Shown here piece after piece: positions 1 through 6,560 of a stretch of 6,628 bases of DNA. The position numbers and the translations under genes are program-made. Location: assembly GCA_036274635.1 (NCBI GenBank), contig DASUFI010000129.1, positions 1 through 6,628 of the forward strand, given 5' to 3'. Each line of letters begins with the position of its first letter. Positions within the stretch are counted from its first letter, which is position 1. This stretch comes from DASUFI01 sp036274635 (lineage in GTDB: Bacteria > Planctomycetota > B15-G4). Under the pieces are notes generated by a model. The model was not told where the DNA came from. It ran no database searches and worked only from the letters and a program-made list of their open reading frames with translations.

Positions 1-855
1 GGCGTCGACGCCCGCTCGCGCTGTGTCGAGCGCGGCCTGCAGCGCGGCGAGTTCCTCGCGCGCCGCGTGCAGCGCCGCGCGCGCGTCGCGGTCGGCGGCC
101 TCCACGACGAGCGCCTCGCGCTGGTGCTCGCTGGCCAGCGCGCCCAGCTCCTCCCAGCGGTGCACGTAGAAGCGCGCCTTGAGCGCGCGCAGCCGGTCGC
201 GGGCGGAGAGGAAGCTGCGCGCGCGGCCGGCCTGCTGCTTGAGGCTGCGCACGCGCGCCTCCAGCTCGCCGGTGACGTCGGCGAGGCGCAGCAGGTTCTG
301 GTCGGTGCGCTCCAGCTTGCTCTCGGACTCGCGGCGCCGCGCGCGGTAGCGCGAGATGCCCGCCGCCTCCTCGAAGATGCGCCGGCGGTCCTGCGGATCG
401 GCGGACAGGATGGCGTCGATGCGCCCCTGCTCCATGATCGAGTAAGCCCCGGTCCCGAGGCCGGTGTCCATGAGCAGGTTGCGCACGTCCTTGAGGCGCT
501 GCGGCTGGCGGTTGATGAGGTATTCGCTTTCGCCGCTGCGGAACAGCCGGCGCGTCACGACCACCTCGCTGAAGTCGATGGGCAGCGTGCGGCTGGCGTT
601 GTCGAAGTGCAGCGAGACCTCGGCGAAGTTGCGCGCGGTGCGCGCGCCGTTGCCCTTGAAGATCACGTCCAGCATCTCGTCGCCGCGCAGCGCGGAGGGC
701 CGCTGCTCGCCCAGCGCCCACTTGATGGCGTCGATCACGTTGCTCTTGCCGCAGCCGTTCGGGCCGACCACGGCCGTCAGGCCCGGCGGCAGGTCGAGCT
801 GCACGCGGTCGGCGAAGGACTTGAAGCCGTGGATCTCGACGCGGGTCAGGCGCAT
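1..855 (-). CDS. smc: Chromosome segregation ATPase SMC, N-terminal part (3' end outside window)
   Basis: This is the N-terminal 285 residues of SMC, the coiled-coil ATPase that dimerises and, with ScpA and ScpB, loops and compacts the chromosome. Translation from the ATG at 855 opens with MRLTRVEIHGFKSFAD, the usual SMC start. A Walker A motif, GPNGCGKSN, lies at about residues 31-39. It is followed by the conserved block IKWALGEQ (44-51), LRGDEM (56-61) and DVIF (63-66), and by the Q-loop segment IMEQGRIDAIL beginning near residue 140. Next comes FEEAAGISRYRARRRESESKLE, where the head passes into the first coiled coil. The rest is charged, Ala/Leu/Arg/Glu-rich coiled coil up to the window edge. 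Hinge, second coil, signature motif and Walker B lie outside. Cys replaces the commoner Ser in the P-loop, a known variant. The start overlaps the end of the upstream ATP-cone gene by 10 bases, and a weak AAGGG Shine-Dalgarno lies 10 bases upstream (866-870). Identification is secure; the frame is open to base 1. Confidence 0.97.
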   Translation of the reverse strand, partial: MRLTRVEIHGFKSFADRVQLDLPPGLTAVVGPNGCGKSNVIDAIKWALGEQRPSALRGDEMLDVIFKGNGARTARNFAEVSLHFDNASRTLPIDFSEVVVTRRLFRSGESEYLINRQPQRLKDVRNLLMDTGLGTGAYSIMEQGRIDAILSADPQDRRRIFEEAAGISRYRARRRESESKLERTDQNLLRLADVTGELEARVRSLKQQAGRARSFLSARDRLRALKARFYVHRWEELGALASEHQREALVVEAADRDARAALHAAREELAALQAALDTARAGVDA

Positions 856-2741
856 GGCGCGGCGTCCCTTTGGGGGGCGAAGACGTGGGCGTAGGCGCGC
901 AGGAAGTCCGTGCGCTGGTCGGCGCCGCCGGTGCAGCGTGGCGCGGGGCCGTCGGGCGACAGGCCCAGCAGCTGCGCGGCGCGCGCGGCCAGGTTTCCGG
1001 CGGCGGCCGCGTCGGCGCCCGCTGCCAGGAGCACGGCGGCATCGTAGCGGAAGCCCTCGCGGTGCGTGGCCAGCGGCAGGCGGTCGCGCGCGTCGGCGAA
1101 GGCCTGCAGGTCGAGGCGCCCGAAGCGCTCGCGCGCCACGGCGCCCGCGCGCCCGAGGCGCACCGGCAGGCCCGGCGCCTCCCGACCCAGCACCTCGGCG
1201 ATGCGCTCGCCGGTGGCCGCGGCCAGGTCGAGGCGGTTGGCGCGCGCCCGGGGTCCGTCGCCCAGCAGCACGCACGCGGCCTCGTCGAAGCCGCAGAGGG
1301 CCAGCCGGCGGCAGGCCGGCAGAACGTCGGCGCGCAGTCCGGTGACGGCGTGCAGCGCGGCGCGCGCGCCGGCGGCCGGGAGCAGCGCCTCCTGCGCGGC
1401 GAGCGCCGAGAGGCCCAGCTCCACGGCGTGCTCCAGCGCGTCCAGGAAGGCGGGCACGGCGCGCGGGCCGCACGAGAGGGCGAGGCGCGCGACGTCCAGC
1501 GCGACCGAGCCGGTGACCAGCCGCGGCTCGGGCGCCTGCGCGACGAAGGACAGCCGGCCATCGGCCACCTCGAGACCCGCCGCGCGCGCGAGCAGCGCAT
1601 CCGGCAGGCCCGGCAGCGCGAGGCGCAGGCCGGGCAGCGCGGCGCCGTGGCGCGCGGCGGGCCCGCCGCGCAGCTCCTCGAGGGCATCGAGGAAGGCCGC
1701 CACGCCCGCGCCGCGCTCGGACGGCGGGCACAGCACGAGGCGCGCGCCAGCCACGCGCAGCCCGGGCGGCTCCGCCAGCTGGGCCAGCAGGTCGGCGGCG
1801 CGCGCGGCGTCCAGCTCGGGACCGTCCCAGCACAGCTGCACCTCGCGGCTGGCCAGGTGGCCCAGCTGGCGCAGCAGCAGCGGCAGGTCGCGGCGCGCGC
1901 CGGCGCGGCCGCCCGGCCCCAGGGCGGGCAGCGACCACGGGGCCAACGCGACGGTGTCGAGGCGCGCGCCGCCGCGCAGGTTCTCGAGATCCAGCAGGCC
2001 GGCCTCGTGCGCGGCGGCCACGTCGGGCGCGACCACCTCGCGCAGGGCGTAGCGCTCCATGAGCCGCGCGCCCAGCTCCTGCTCGGCCGCCAGGCCCGCG
2101 GCGGGCGCGCCCAGCACCGAGCGCAGCTCGTGCGAGGCCAGGCCCACGAACTGGTGGCGCCCCAGGCGCGCCGGCAGGCCGCGCAGCAGCAGCTCGTTGT
2201 CCACCCACTCGCGCAGCAGCGCGGCGGAGACCGAGCGCAGGCCGGACGCGAAGAGCCCGCGCTCCACCTCGGCGGCCACCTCCTGCGCCAGGCCCTCCGG
2301 CAGGTCGGCCTCGCGCGCAAGCAGCGAGATGACGCGGCCCTTGCTCCACTCCTCGGGATCCGCGTCGCCGGCGCGCGGGATGGCGCGCACGCCATCGGCG
2401 CGCTCCGCGCCGCGGATGCGCAGGCGGTGGCGCGAGCGCTCGCGCTGCTCCTGCTCCACGCGGAAGGCGGCGGCGGCGGCGGTGCAGCCGGCGCCCAGCA
2501 GCACCTCGTGCACCAGGTGCGCGATCTCGGCGGCGCCCACCAGGCCCTCGCCGGCGTGGCCGCGCAGGTAGGTCACGACCACGGCCGCGAGGTCGCGCGC
2601 CAGCAGCGGGTCCTGCTGCCCGGCGCCGGCCAGCGCGCGCCCCAGCGAGGTGGCCACGCGCGCCACGTCGAAGGGCACGCTGCGCCCGTCGCGCTTGCGC
2701 ACGAGCAGGGCGGCGGCGGCGTCAGGGCTGGGCTGCACCAT
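846..2741 (-). CDS. ATP-cone protein resembling a degenerate anaerobic ribonucleotide reductase (NrdD-like)
   Basis: The protein has 631 residues. Residues 13-105 form an ATP-cone, the nucleotide-sensing module of ribonucleotide reductases and NrdR; it opens with VRKRDGRSVPFDVARVATSL. Residues 132-190 (WSKGRVISLL to LLREWVDNELLLRGL) resemble the second cone-like helical unit of archaeal and Thermotoga-type NrdD. From about 194 the order follows NrdD: RHQFVGLASHELRSVL, then LMERYALREVVAPDVAAAHEAGLLDLENL (228-256), matching the stretch that ends in IHDL in real enzymes. TGSVALDVARLA (410-421) matches the 'GNVTLNLPRIA' strand, and ARERFGRLD (536-544) matches the 'ARRFAKLD' strand. Catalytic hallmarks are not visible: the C-terminus (about 590-631) has no RVxGYLG-like glycyl-radical loop and no paired CxxC zinc motifs, only C603 and C630. 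The likely reading is a nucleotide-binding pseudoenzyme or regulator; this rests on motif reading, not alignment. The start overlaps nrdR by 20 bases and has no clear Shine-Dalgarno, suggesting translational coupling. ATP-cone identity is strong; NrdD ancestry is moderate. Confidence 0.8.
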   Translation of the reverse strand: MVQPSPDAAAALLVRKRDGRSVPFDVARVATSLGRALAGAGQQDPLLARDLAAVVVTYLRGHAGEGLVGAAEIAHLVHEVLLGAGCTAAAAAFRVEQEQRERSRHRLRIRGAERADGVRAIPRAGDADPEEWSKGRVISLLAREADLPEGLAQEVAAEVERGLFASGLRSVSAALLREWVDNELLLRGLPARLGRHQFVGLASHELRSVLGAPAAGLAAEQELGARLMERYALREVVAPDVAAAHEAGLLDLENLRGGARLDTVALAPWSLPALGPGGRAGARRDLPLLLRQLGHLASREVQLCWDGPELDAARAADLLAQLAEPPGLRVAGARLVLCPPSERGAGVAAFLDALEELRGGPAARHGAALPGLRLALPGLPDALLARAAGLEVADGRLSFVAQAPEPRLVTGSVALDVARLALSCGPRAVPAFLDALEHAVELGLSALAAQEALLPAAGARAALHAVTGLRADVLPACRRLALCGFDEAACVLLGDGPRARANRLDLAAATGERIAEVLGREAPGLPVRLGRAGAVARERFGRLDLQAFADARDRLPLATHREGFRYDAAVLLAAGADAAAAGNLAARAAQLLGLSPDGPAPRCTGGADQRTDFLRAYAHVFAPQRDAAPCA

Positions 2742-3318
2742 GCGGCGATCCGGCAGGCTTGTCGTTGGGTCGGGACGGGGAAGACGTGCTGGCGGGCGGC
2801 GCCGCGGCGGGCGGGGCGGGCTCGCGCGCGCCCTTGGGCGCCGGCGCCTCCTTGCCCCCGGGGGCCGCCCGGTCGAGCAGCGGCTTCAGCTCGTCCAGGA
2901 ACTGGTTCACGTCCTTGAATTCGCGGTAGACCGAGGCGAAGCGCACGTAGGCCACCTGGTCCAGGTCGCGCAGGGCCTCCATGACGAGGTGGCCCACGTA
3001 CTTGCTGGCCACCTCCTTCTCGAACATCTCGTGCAGGCGCGCCTCGATGTCGGTGGCGATGTTCTCCAGCACGTCCGTGCTGATGGGCCGCTTCTGGCAC
3101 GCCAGCTCCATCGAGCGCAGCAGCTTGTCGCGCTCGAAGGGCTCGCGGGACCCGTCCTTCTTGACCACGCGCAGCGGGGTCTCGCCCACCTTCTCGTAGG
3201 TGGTGAAGCGCCCCTTGCACTCGAGGCACTCGCGGCGCCTGCGGATGACGTCGGCTTCTCCCGAGGTGCGCGAGTCGATGACGCGGTCGTTGTTGGCCTT
3301 GCAGTACGGGCAGCGCAA
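2722..3318 (-). CDS. nrdR: Transcriptional repressor NrdR (TTG start)
   Basis: NrdR is the zinc-ribbon/ATP-cone repressor that senses ATP/dATP and controls ribonucleotide reductase genes. From the TTG at 3318 the protein begins MRCPYC, the family's normal N-terminus. Zinc-ribbon cysteines are C3, C6, C31 and C34, with the DNA-contacting RRRRECLEC stretch at 26-34 and FTTYE at 38-42. The ATP-cone covers about 46-140, with VVKKDGSREPF at 51-61 and a late VAYVRFASVYREF segment. The start is set by family length and by GGAGG at 3330-3334, 11 bases upstream. A more distal in-frame TTG at 3381 would add 21 unrelated residues and lies upstream of the candidate -10 element. At 198 residues it is longer than the usual 150-160: residues 150-198 are a Pro/Ala/Ser/Gly-rich tail, probably disordered. 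The stop overlaps the next gene by 20 bases. No typical NrdR box was seen nearby, so its target genes are probably elsewhere. Confidence 0.96.
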   Translation of the reverse strand: MRCPYCKANNDRVIDSRTSGEADVIRRRRECLECKGRFTTYEKVGETPLRVVKKDGSREPFERDKLLRSMELACQKRPISTDVLENIATDIEARLHEMFEKEVASKYVGHLVMEALRDLDQVAYVRFASVYREFKDVNQFLDELKPLLDRAAPGGKEAPAPKGAREPAPPAAAPPASTSSPSRPNDKPAGSPHGAAQP

Positions 3319-3329
3319 GAGCCTGCCGT

Positions 3330-3334
3330 CCTCC
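3330..3334 (-). promoter_or_regulatory. Shine-Dalgarno GGAGG of nrdR
   Basis: Minus-strand GGAGG lies 11 bases before the TTG at 3318. The spacing is slightly long, but this is the only good ribosome-binding sequence in the spacer. It supports the TTG start that yields the canonical MRCPYC N-terminus. Confidence 0.6.
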
Positions 3335-3369
3335 GTCCGGGCGTGATGGCGGTCACGCGCGGGAGTGCG

Positions 3370-3397
3370 AGTATCCCACAAGGCGTGGGGTTTCCAA
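3370..3397 (-). promoter_or_regulatory. Candidate sigma-70-type promoter for the nrdR operon
   Basis: On the minus strand TTGGAA (3392-3397, 4 of 6 matches to TTGACA) is followed after 16 bases by GATACT (3370-3375, 4 of 6 matches to TATAAT). The -10 is preceded by TGG, fitting an extended -10 (TGn). Predicted transcription would start near 3363, giving a leader of about 45 bases before the nrdR TTG. The element sits in a stretch less GC-rich than the surrounding genes and in the only sizeable gap between co-directional genes. Both hexamers are imperfect, so this is a prediction only. Confidence 0.4.
3375..3389. repeat. Inverted repeat CCCAC-N5-GTGGG overlapping the candidate nrdR promoter
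   Basis: The two 5-base arms (3375-3379 and 3385-3389) are perfectly complementary around a 5-base centre. The repeat lies almost entirely in the 16-base spacer of the candidate promoter and touches the -10 hexamer. That placement suits a repressor operator. In RNA it would be a short hairpin, but it lacks a following U-run, so a terminator is unlikely. Five-base arms in GC-rich DNA can arise by chance. Confidence 0.35.
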
Positions 3398-3407
3398 GGC
3401 CAGGACC

Positions 3408-3433
3408 CACGATTCCGGGCGTTCGAAATCGTG
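3408..3433. repeat. Inverted repeat CACGATT-N12-AATCGTG between the lipoprotein gene and nrdR
   Basis: Seven-base arms at 3408-3414 and 3427-3433 are perfectly complementary with a 12-base loop. The right arm partly overlaps a TTCGAA palindrome at 3422-3427. It lies 17 bases after the lipoprotein stop and 10 bases upstream of the candidate nrdR -35. It could be a weak stem-loop ending the kinase-lipoprotein transcript, though there is no U-tract on the minus strand, or an operator for nrdR. The AT-containing arms stand out against the GC-rich background, so chance is less likely than for the shorter repeat nearby. Confidence 0.45.
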
Positions 3434-3450
3434 CCGGGGGAGGCTTGAAA

Positions 3451-4536
3451 TCAGAGCTGGGTGACGATCGACGGACCGGCCGGATCGTGCACCTGCTCGA
3501 GGAAGATCGGGCGGCGCGCGGCGGCTCCGCGCGGGTCCACGTCGAGCGGGCCGGTGACGCCCTCGCTGTGCGGCAGGCGCAGCAGCCGGCGGTGCAGCTC
3601 CAGCGCGTCCGCGCGCGGATCGAAGACGGACAGCACGGCCCGCGCGGCGTCGAAGGTCAGGGCGGCTGCGTCCGAAGGCTCCTCGCCGGTGGCCGCGCGC
3701 CAGCGCGCCACGAAGTCCCGCACGAGCGGGTCGTCGCGGTGCGGGTCGAAGTGGCGCGTGTGGTACGCGCCGGCGACGCGGCCGGCGAAGGCCTGGTGCA
3801 GGCCGGCGCCGCCCCAGCCGTCGCCGCCCAGCAGGACGAGGCCGGCGACGCGCTGGTCCGAGGCGCCGTCGAGCATGCGCACGATGTCCGGCAGGTAGCC
3901 GGCCAGCAGCGCCCCCTGCACGGGGAGCGCCGCCACCTGGTCCAGCACGGTCGTGGCGTCGGGGTCGCCGGAGTGGTAGGTGATCTCCCCCACGATGCGC
4001 CCGTTGAGCCGGCTGAACTCGCGCGAGAAGGCGCGGGAGAGGCCGAGCGAGTAGGCCGAGCGCAGGTCCACCACGGTGGCCAGGCGCTCGAGGTGCAGCT
4101 GCATGCGCGCCCAGCCGGCCAGGGCGTGAGCGGCGTCGTCGTCGGAGTAGCAGAGGCGCAGGGTCCAGCCGCTGGCGTCGCCCAGCTCCGCGCCGGTGGC
4201 CGCGGGCGCCACGCAGGTGACGCCCACGGCGCGCGCCACGAGCGAGGCCGCCTCGACCTCGTCCGTGGTGAGCGGGCCCATGACCACCGTGGCCCCCAGG
4301 CTCGCCAGCTCGCCGAAGGCCGTGGTCGTGCGCCGGGCCGAGCCCTCGCAGTCCGCCTGCAGCACCTCCGGGCGCTGCTCCGGCGGCAGCTCGGCCAGGG
4401 CGAGGTCGAGCGCCACGCGCATCTCGTGCCCGCGCTCGGCCAGCGGACCGGTGAGCGGGATCACGAGGCCCAGCTTCCCGTGGCCGCCATCGCAGGCGCC
4501 CAGCGCGATCAACAGGAGCGCGGCGAGGCGCTTCAT
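3451..4536 (-). CDS. Periplasmic-binding-protein type 1 lipoprotein (LivK/amide-binding-like solute-binding protein)
   Basis: The 361-residue precursor has a lipoprotein signal: M-K-R, a hydrophobic core (LAALLLIAL), then lipobox L12-G13-A14-C15, with cleavage expected before C15. The mature protein opens KLGLVIPLTGPLAERG (21-36), the first strand and ligand loop of branched-chain amino acid/amide-binding proteins. GATVVMGPLTTDEV (81-94) and GVTCVAPAATGAEL (105-118) follow, as in LivK-type folds. The second lobe includes RLATVVDLRSAYSLGLSRAF (151-170), a GRIVGEITYHSGDPD segment and LVLLGGDGWGG (233-243). The ligand cannot be named from sequence. No ABC permease or ATPase gene is present in the window, so this may be a sensory receptor and not an uptake component. 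The ATG overlaps the upstream kinase stop as ATGA, indicating tight coupling. Asp at position +2 after the lipid cysteine is the inner-membrane retention signal known from Enterobacteria; whether it acts so here is unknown. Fold assignment is confident. Confidence 0.88.
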   Translation of the reverse strand: MKRLAALLLIALGACDGGHGKLGLVIPLTGPLAERGHEMRVALDLALAELPPEQRPEVLQADCEGSARRTTTAFGELASLGATVVMGPLTTDEVEAASLVARAVGVTCVAPAATGAELGDASGWTLRLCYSDDDAAHALAGWARMQLHLERLATVVDLRSAYSLGLSRAFSREFSRLNGRIVGEITYHSGDPDATTVLDQVAALPVQGALLAGYLPDIVRMLDGASDQRVAGLVLLGGDGWGGAGLHQAFAGRVAGAYHTRHFDPHRDDPLVRDFVARWRAATGEEPSDAAALTFDAARAVLSVFDPRADALELHRRLLRLPHSEGVTGPLDVDPRGAAARRPIFLEQVHDPAGPSIVTQL

Positions 4537-6560
4537 CGCAGCGGCTTCTGCGCCAGGCGCTCGCGCACCGCGTGCACCCGGTCGCGCAGGAAGCTGCGCG
4601 GGTCGTCCGCCAGCGGCGCGACGATCTGGTCGAGGTCGGGCGGGTCCAGCGCATCGAGCGCCTCGAGGGCCGAGAGGCGCACCCATTCGTGCTCGGCGCG
4701 CAGCTCCTCGCGCAGGAAGGGCACGGCGTCGTCGTCGCCCAGCGCGCGCAGGGCGTCGATGATGGCGATGCGGCCGTCCTCGTCGGTGCGGCTGCCCAGC
4801 GCGTCGACCAGCGCGCCGAGGGACGAGGGCGCGCCCACGGCCCCCAGCGCGACGGCGGCGTTCTTGCACACCATCGGGTCGGCGTCCTTGAGCAGGCGCT
4901 CGAGGGCCGAGAGACGCTCGCGGCGCTCGCGCGCGGTGAGCGCCGGCTCGCGGTTCTCGCGCAGGCTCTGCTCGAGGCGGCAGGCGAAGTCGACCTTGAT
5001 GTCGCGCAGGTTGGCCTGCAGCAGCTTGCCCTCGAGATCGCTCCAGGCGCCCAGCGAGGCTTTGGCGTCGAGCAGCGTGAGCACGTCGTCCACGCGCCCG
5101 AACTGCCCGGTGTCCAGCAGCGTGCGCGCCTCGTCGGCCACGGCCTCGATGCGCTCGCGGCGCTCGGCCACCGAGAGGTGCTGCGAGAGCTCGTCCACCA
5201 GCTCCAGCACGCCGCGCGCGGCGCCGCCGCCCTGGCGCTGCGCCAGGCGCTCGCCGATGTCGCGCACCGCCTCGCTGCGCCCGCGCACGTCGAGGCTGCC
5301 CGAGAGCAGCAGCACCGAGAGCGTGACGATGACCAGGCCCATGGCCGACAGCGCCAGCTTGATGCGGTGCCGCCGCGCGCCGCGCAGCAGCCGCACGAGG
5401 TGCGAGACCGGCCGCGCCACGATGGGCTCGAAGTTCAGGAAGCGCCGCAGGTCCTCGGCCATGTCGTCCGCGGTCTGGTAGCGGCTGGCCGGGTCCTTCT
5501 CCATGGCCTTCATCACGATGGTCTCGAGGTCGCGCGGGATGCGCGGGTCCAGCCGCCCCGGCGCGGGCGGGTCCACGGTGAGGATGGCCTTGAGCACCTG
5601 CGCGACGTCCTTGCGCGCGAAGGGCTGCACCAGCGTGAGCAGCTCGTACAGCGTGACCCCGAGGCTGTAGATGTCGCTGCGCGCGTCCACCCGGCCGCGG
5701 CGGCCGGCGGCCTGCTCGGGGCTGACGTAGGCGGGCGAGCCCACGAAGTCGCCGCTGTCCGTGATCGAGCCGTCGTCGTTGCCCTTGGCCAGCCCGAAGT
5801 CCGAGAGCTTCACGCGGCCGCTGCGGTCGAGGATGAGGTTGCTGGGCTTCACGTCGCGGTGCACGACGCCCTGCGCGTGCGCGTGCTTGAGAGCCTCGGC
5901 CGCGTCCAGCGCGAAGGAGGCCGCCATGTGCGCGTCGTTGCGCAGGTCCAGCACGATGCCCTCGTCGCGCCGCGGGTCGTCGGGCGCCGTGCCCGCCAGC
6001 CGCCGCCCGCGCGCCCACACCCGGATGTCCTGGTCGAGGTCGTCGCCGCTCACCCGCACGAAGCGCCGGCCGTGCGTGCGCGCCGTGCGCAGCCGGTCGA
6101 TGATCTCCGCCAGGTTCAGGCCGGGCACGTACTCCATGGCCAGGTAGCCGATGCCGCCCGTCTGCCCGAAGCCGTGCACCGCCACGATGCGCGGGTGCGA
6201 CAGGCGCGCGACCGCGTTGGCCTCGCGCTTGAAGCGCTCGACGCCGGCCTTGCTGCGCAGCGCCGCGGGCGTCACCACCTTGAGCGCCACCGGCCGCTTG
6301 AGCGAGATCTGCTCGGCCTCGTACACCACGCCCATGCCGCCGCGCCCCAGCTCCCGGACGATGCGGTAGTCGTCCACCACCGCGCCCACGCCGAAGCCCG
6401 CCTCCCGCTCGCCCCCGGCCCGCGTGGCGAAGAACTGCTTGAGCTCCGGCGCCAGCGTGGGGTAGCGCTGCAGGTACTCGTCGGTGTCGATGCGCTCGCC
6501 GCGCTCGATGACGCGCGTCAGCTCGCGCAGGACCTCGGGGAGGTGCTCGGGCTCGGACAC
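4533..6560 (-). CDS. Transmembrane Ser/Thr protein kinase with HEAT-like extracytoplasmic domain
   Basis: This 675-residue Hanks-type (PknB-like) kinase should phosphorylate Ser/Thr on cytoplasmic partners. Residues 1-50 are a helical N-terminal segment (EYLQRYPTLAPELKQFF). The kinase domain spans about 65-375: glycine loop LGRGGMGVVY (71-80), catalytic Lys94 in VALK, helix-C Glu113, HRDVKPSN (234-241) with Asp236, DFG (254-256), activation-segment SPAYVSPEQ (275-283) and Asp296. All key residues are intact. About 50 extra residues (roughly 157-210) lie between the hinge region and the catalytic loop. A single hydrophobic helix at about 402-421, preceded by Arg-rich residues 393-401, should place the C-terminal part outside the cytoplasm. 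That part is mainly helical, and residues 545-670 look like HEAT/PBS-type repeats. The start is GTG (complement of CAC at 6558-6560), without a good Shine-Dalgarno; no other ATG, GTG or TTG occurs in frame back to the window edge. Its stop overlaps the lipoprotein gene by four bases, suggesting a receptor partner. Ligand and substrates are unknown. Confidence 0.93.
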   Translation of the reverse strand: MSEPEHLPEVLRELTRVIERGERIDTDEYLQRYPTLAPELKQFFATRAGGEREAGFGVGAVVDDYRIVRELGRGGMGVVYEAEQISLKRPVALKVVTPAALRSKAGVERFKREANAVARLSHPRIVAVHGFGQTGGIGYLAMEYVPGLNLAEIIDRLRTARTHGRRFVRVSGDDLDQDIRVWARGRRLAGTAPDDPRRDEGIVLDLRNDAHMAASFALDAAEALKHAHAQGVVHRDVKPSNLILDRSGRVKLSDFGLAKGNDDGSITDSGDFVGSPAYVSPEQAAGRRGRVDARSDIYSLGVTLYELLTLVQPFARKDVAQVLKAILTVDPPAPGRLDPRIPRDLETIVMKAMEKDPASRYQTADDMAEDLRRFLNFEPIVARPVSHLVRLLRGARRHRIKLALSAMGLVIVTLSVLLLSGSLDVRGRSEAVRDIGERLAQRQGGGAARGVLELVDELSQHLSVAERRERIEAVADEARTLLDTGQFGRVDDVLTLLDAKASLGAWSDLEGKLLQANLRDIKVDFACRLEQSLRENREPALTARERRERLSALERLLKDADPMVCKNAAVALGAVGAPSSLGALVDALGSRTDEDGRIAIIDALRALGDDDAVPFLREELRAEHEWVRLSALEALDALDPPDLDQIVAPLADDPRSFLRDRVHAVRERLAQKPLR

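Noticed and set aside
67..894. Plus-strand open frame opposite smc
   Set aside because: The minus-strand frame encodes a clear SMC head; the plus-strand translation is compositional only.
870..2918. 682-codon plus-strand open frame opposite the ATP-cone gene
   Set aside because: Its translation is Ala/Gln/Arg/Gly-rich without domains and mirrors the true gene; it also runs across the nrdR/ATP-cone junction.
3319..3381. Distal TTG at 3381 as the nrdR start
   Set aside because: It would add 21 residues unlike any NrdR N-terminus and lies upstream of the candidate -10; TTG at 3318 gives MRCPYC and has GGAGG upstream.
3408..3433. Strong intrinsic terminator after the lipoprotein gene
   Set aside because: The stem is only 7 bases with a 12-base loop, and no U-run follows on the minus strand, so it is listed as an inverted repeat.
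3319..3450. NrdR box or riboswitch in the spacer
   Set aside because: No ACACnATATnnTGT-like 16-mers or recognisable aptamer core were seen; only short inverted repeats are present.
2650..5481. 943-codon plus-strand open frame
   Set aside because: It lies antisense to nrdR, the lipoprotein gene and half the kinase, with low-complexity Ala/Gly/Arg/Ser-rich translation and no recognisable domain. Long antisense frames are expected in such GC-rich DNA.
4537..6018. Upstream extension of the lipoprotein reading frame to 6018 (855 codons)
   Set aside because: The added part is an Ala/Arg/Gly-rich shadow of the kinase gene, and the ATG at 4536 starts a textbook lipoprotein signal peptide.
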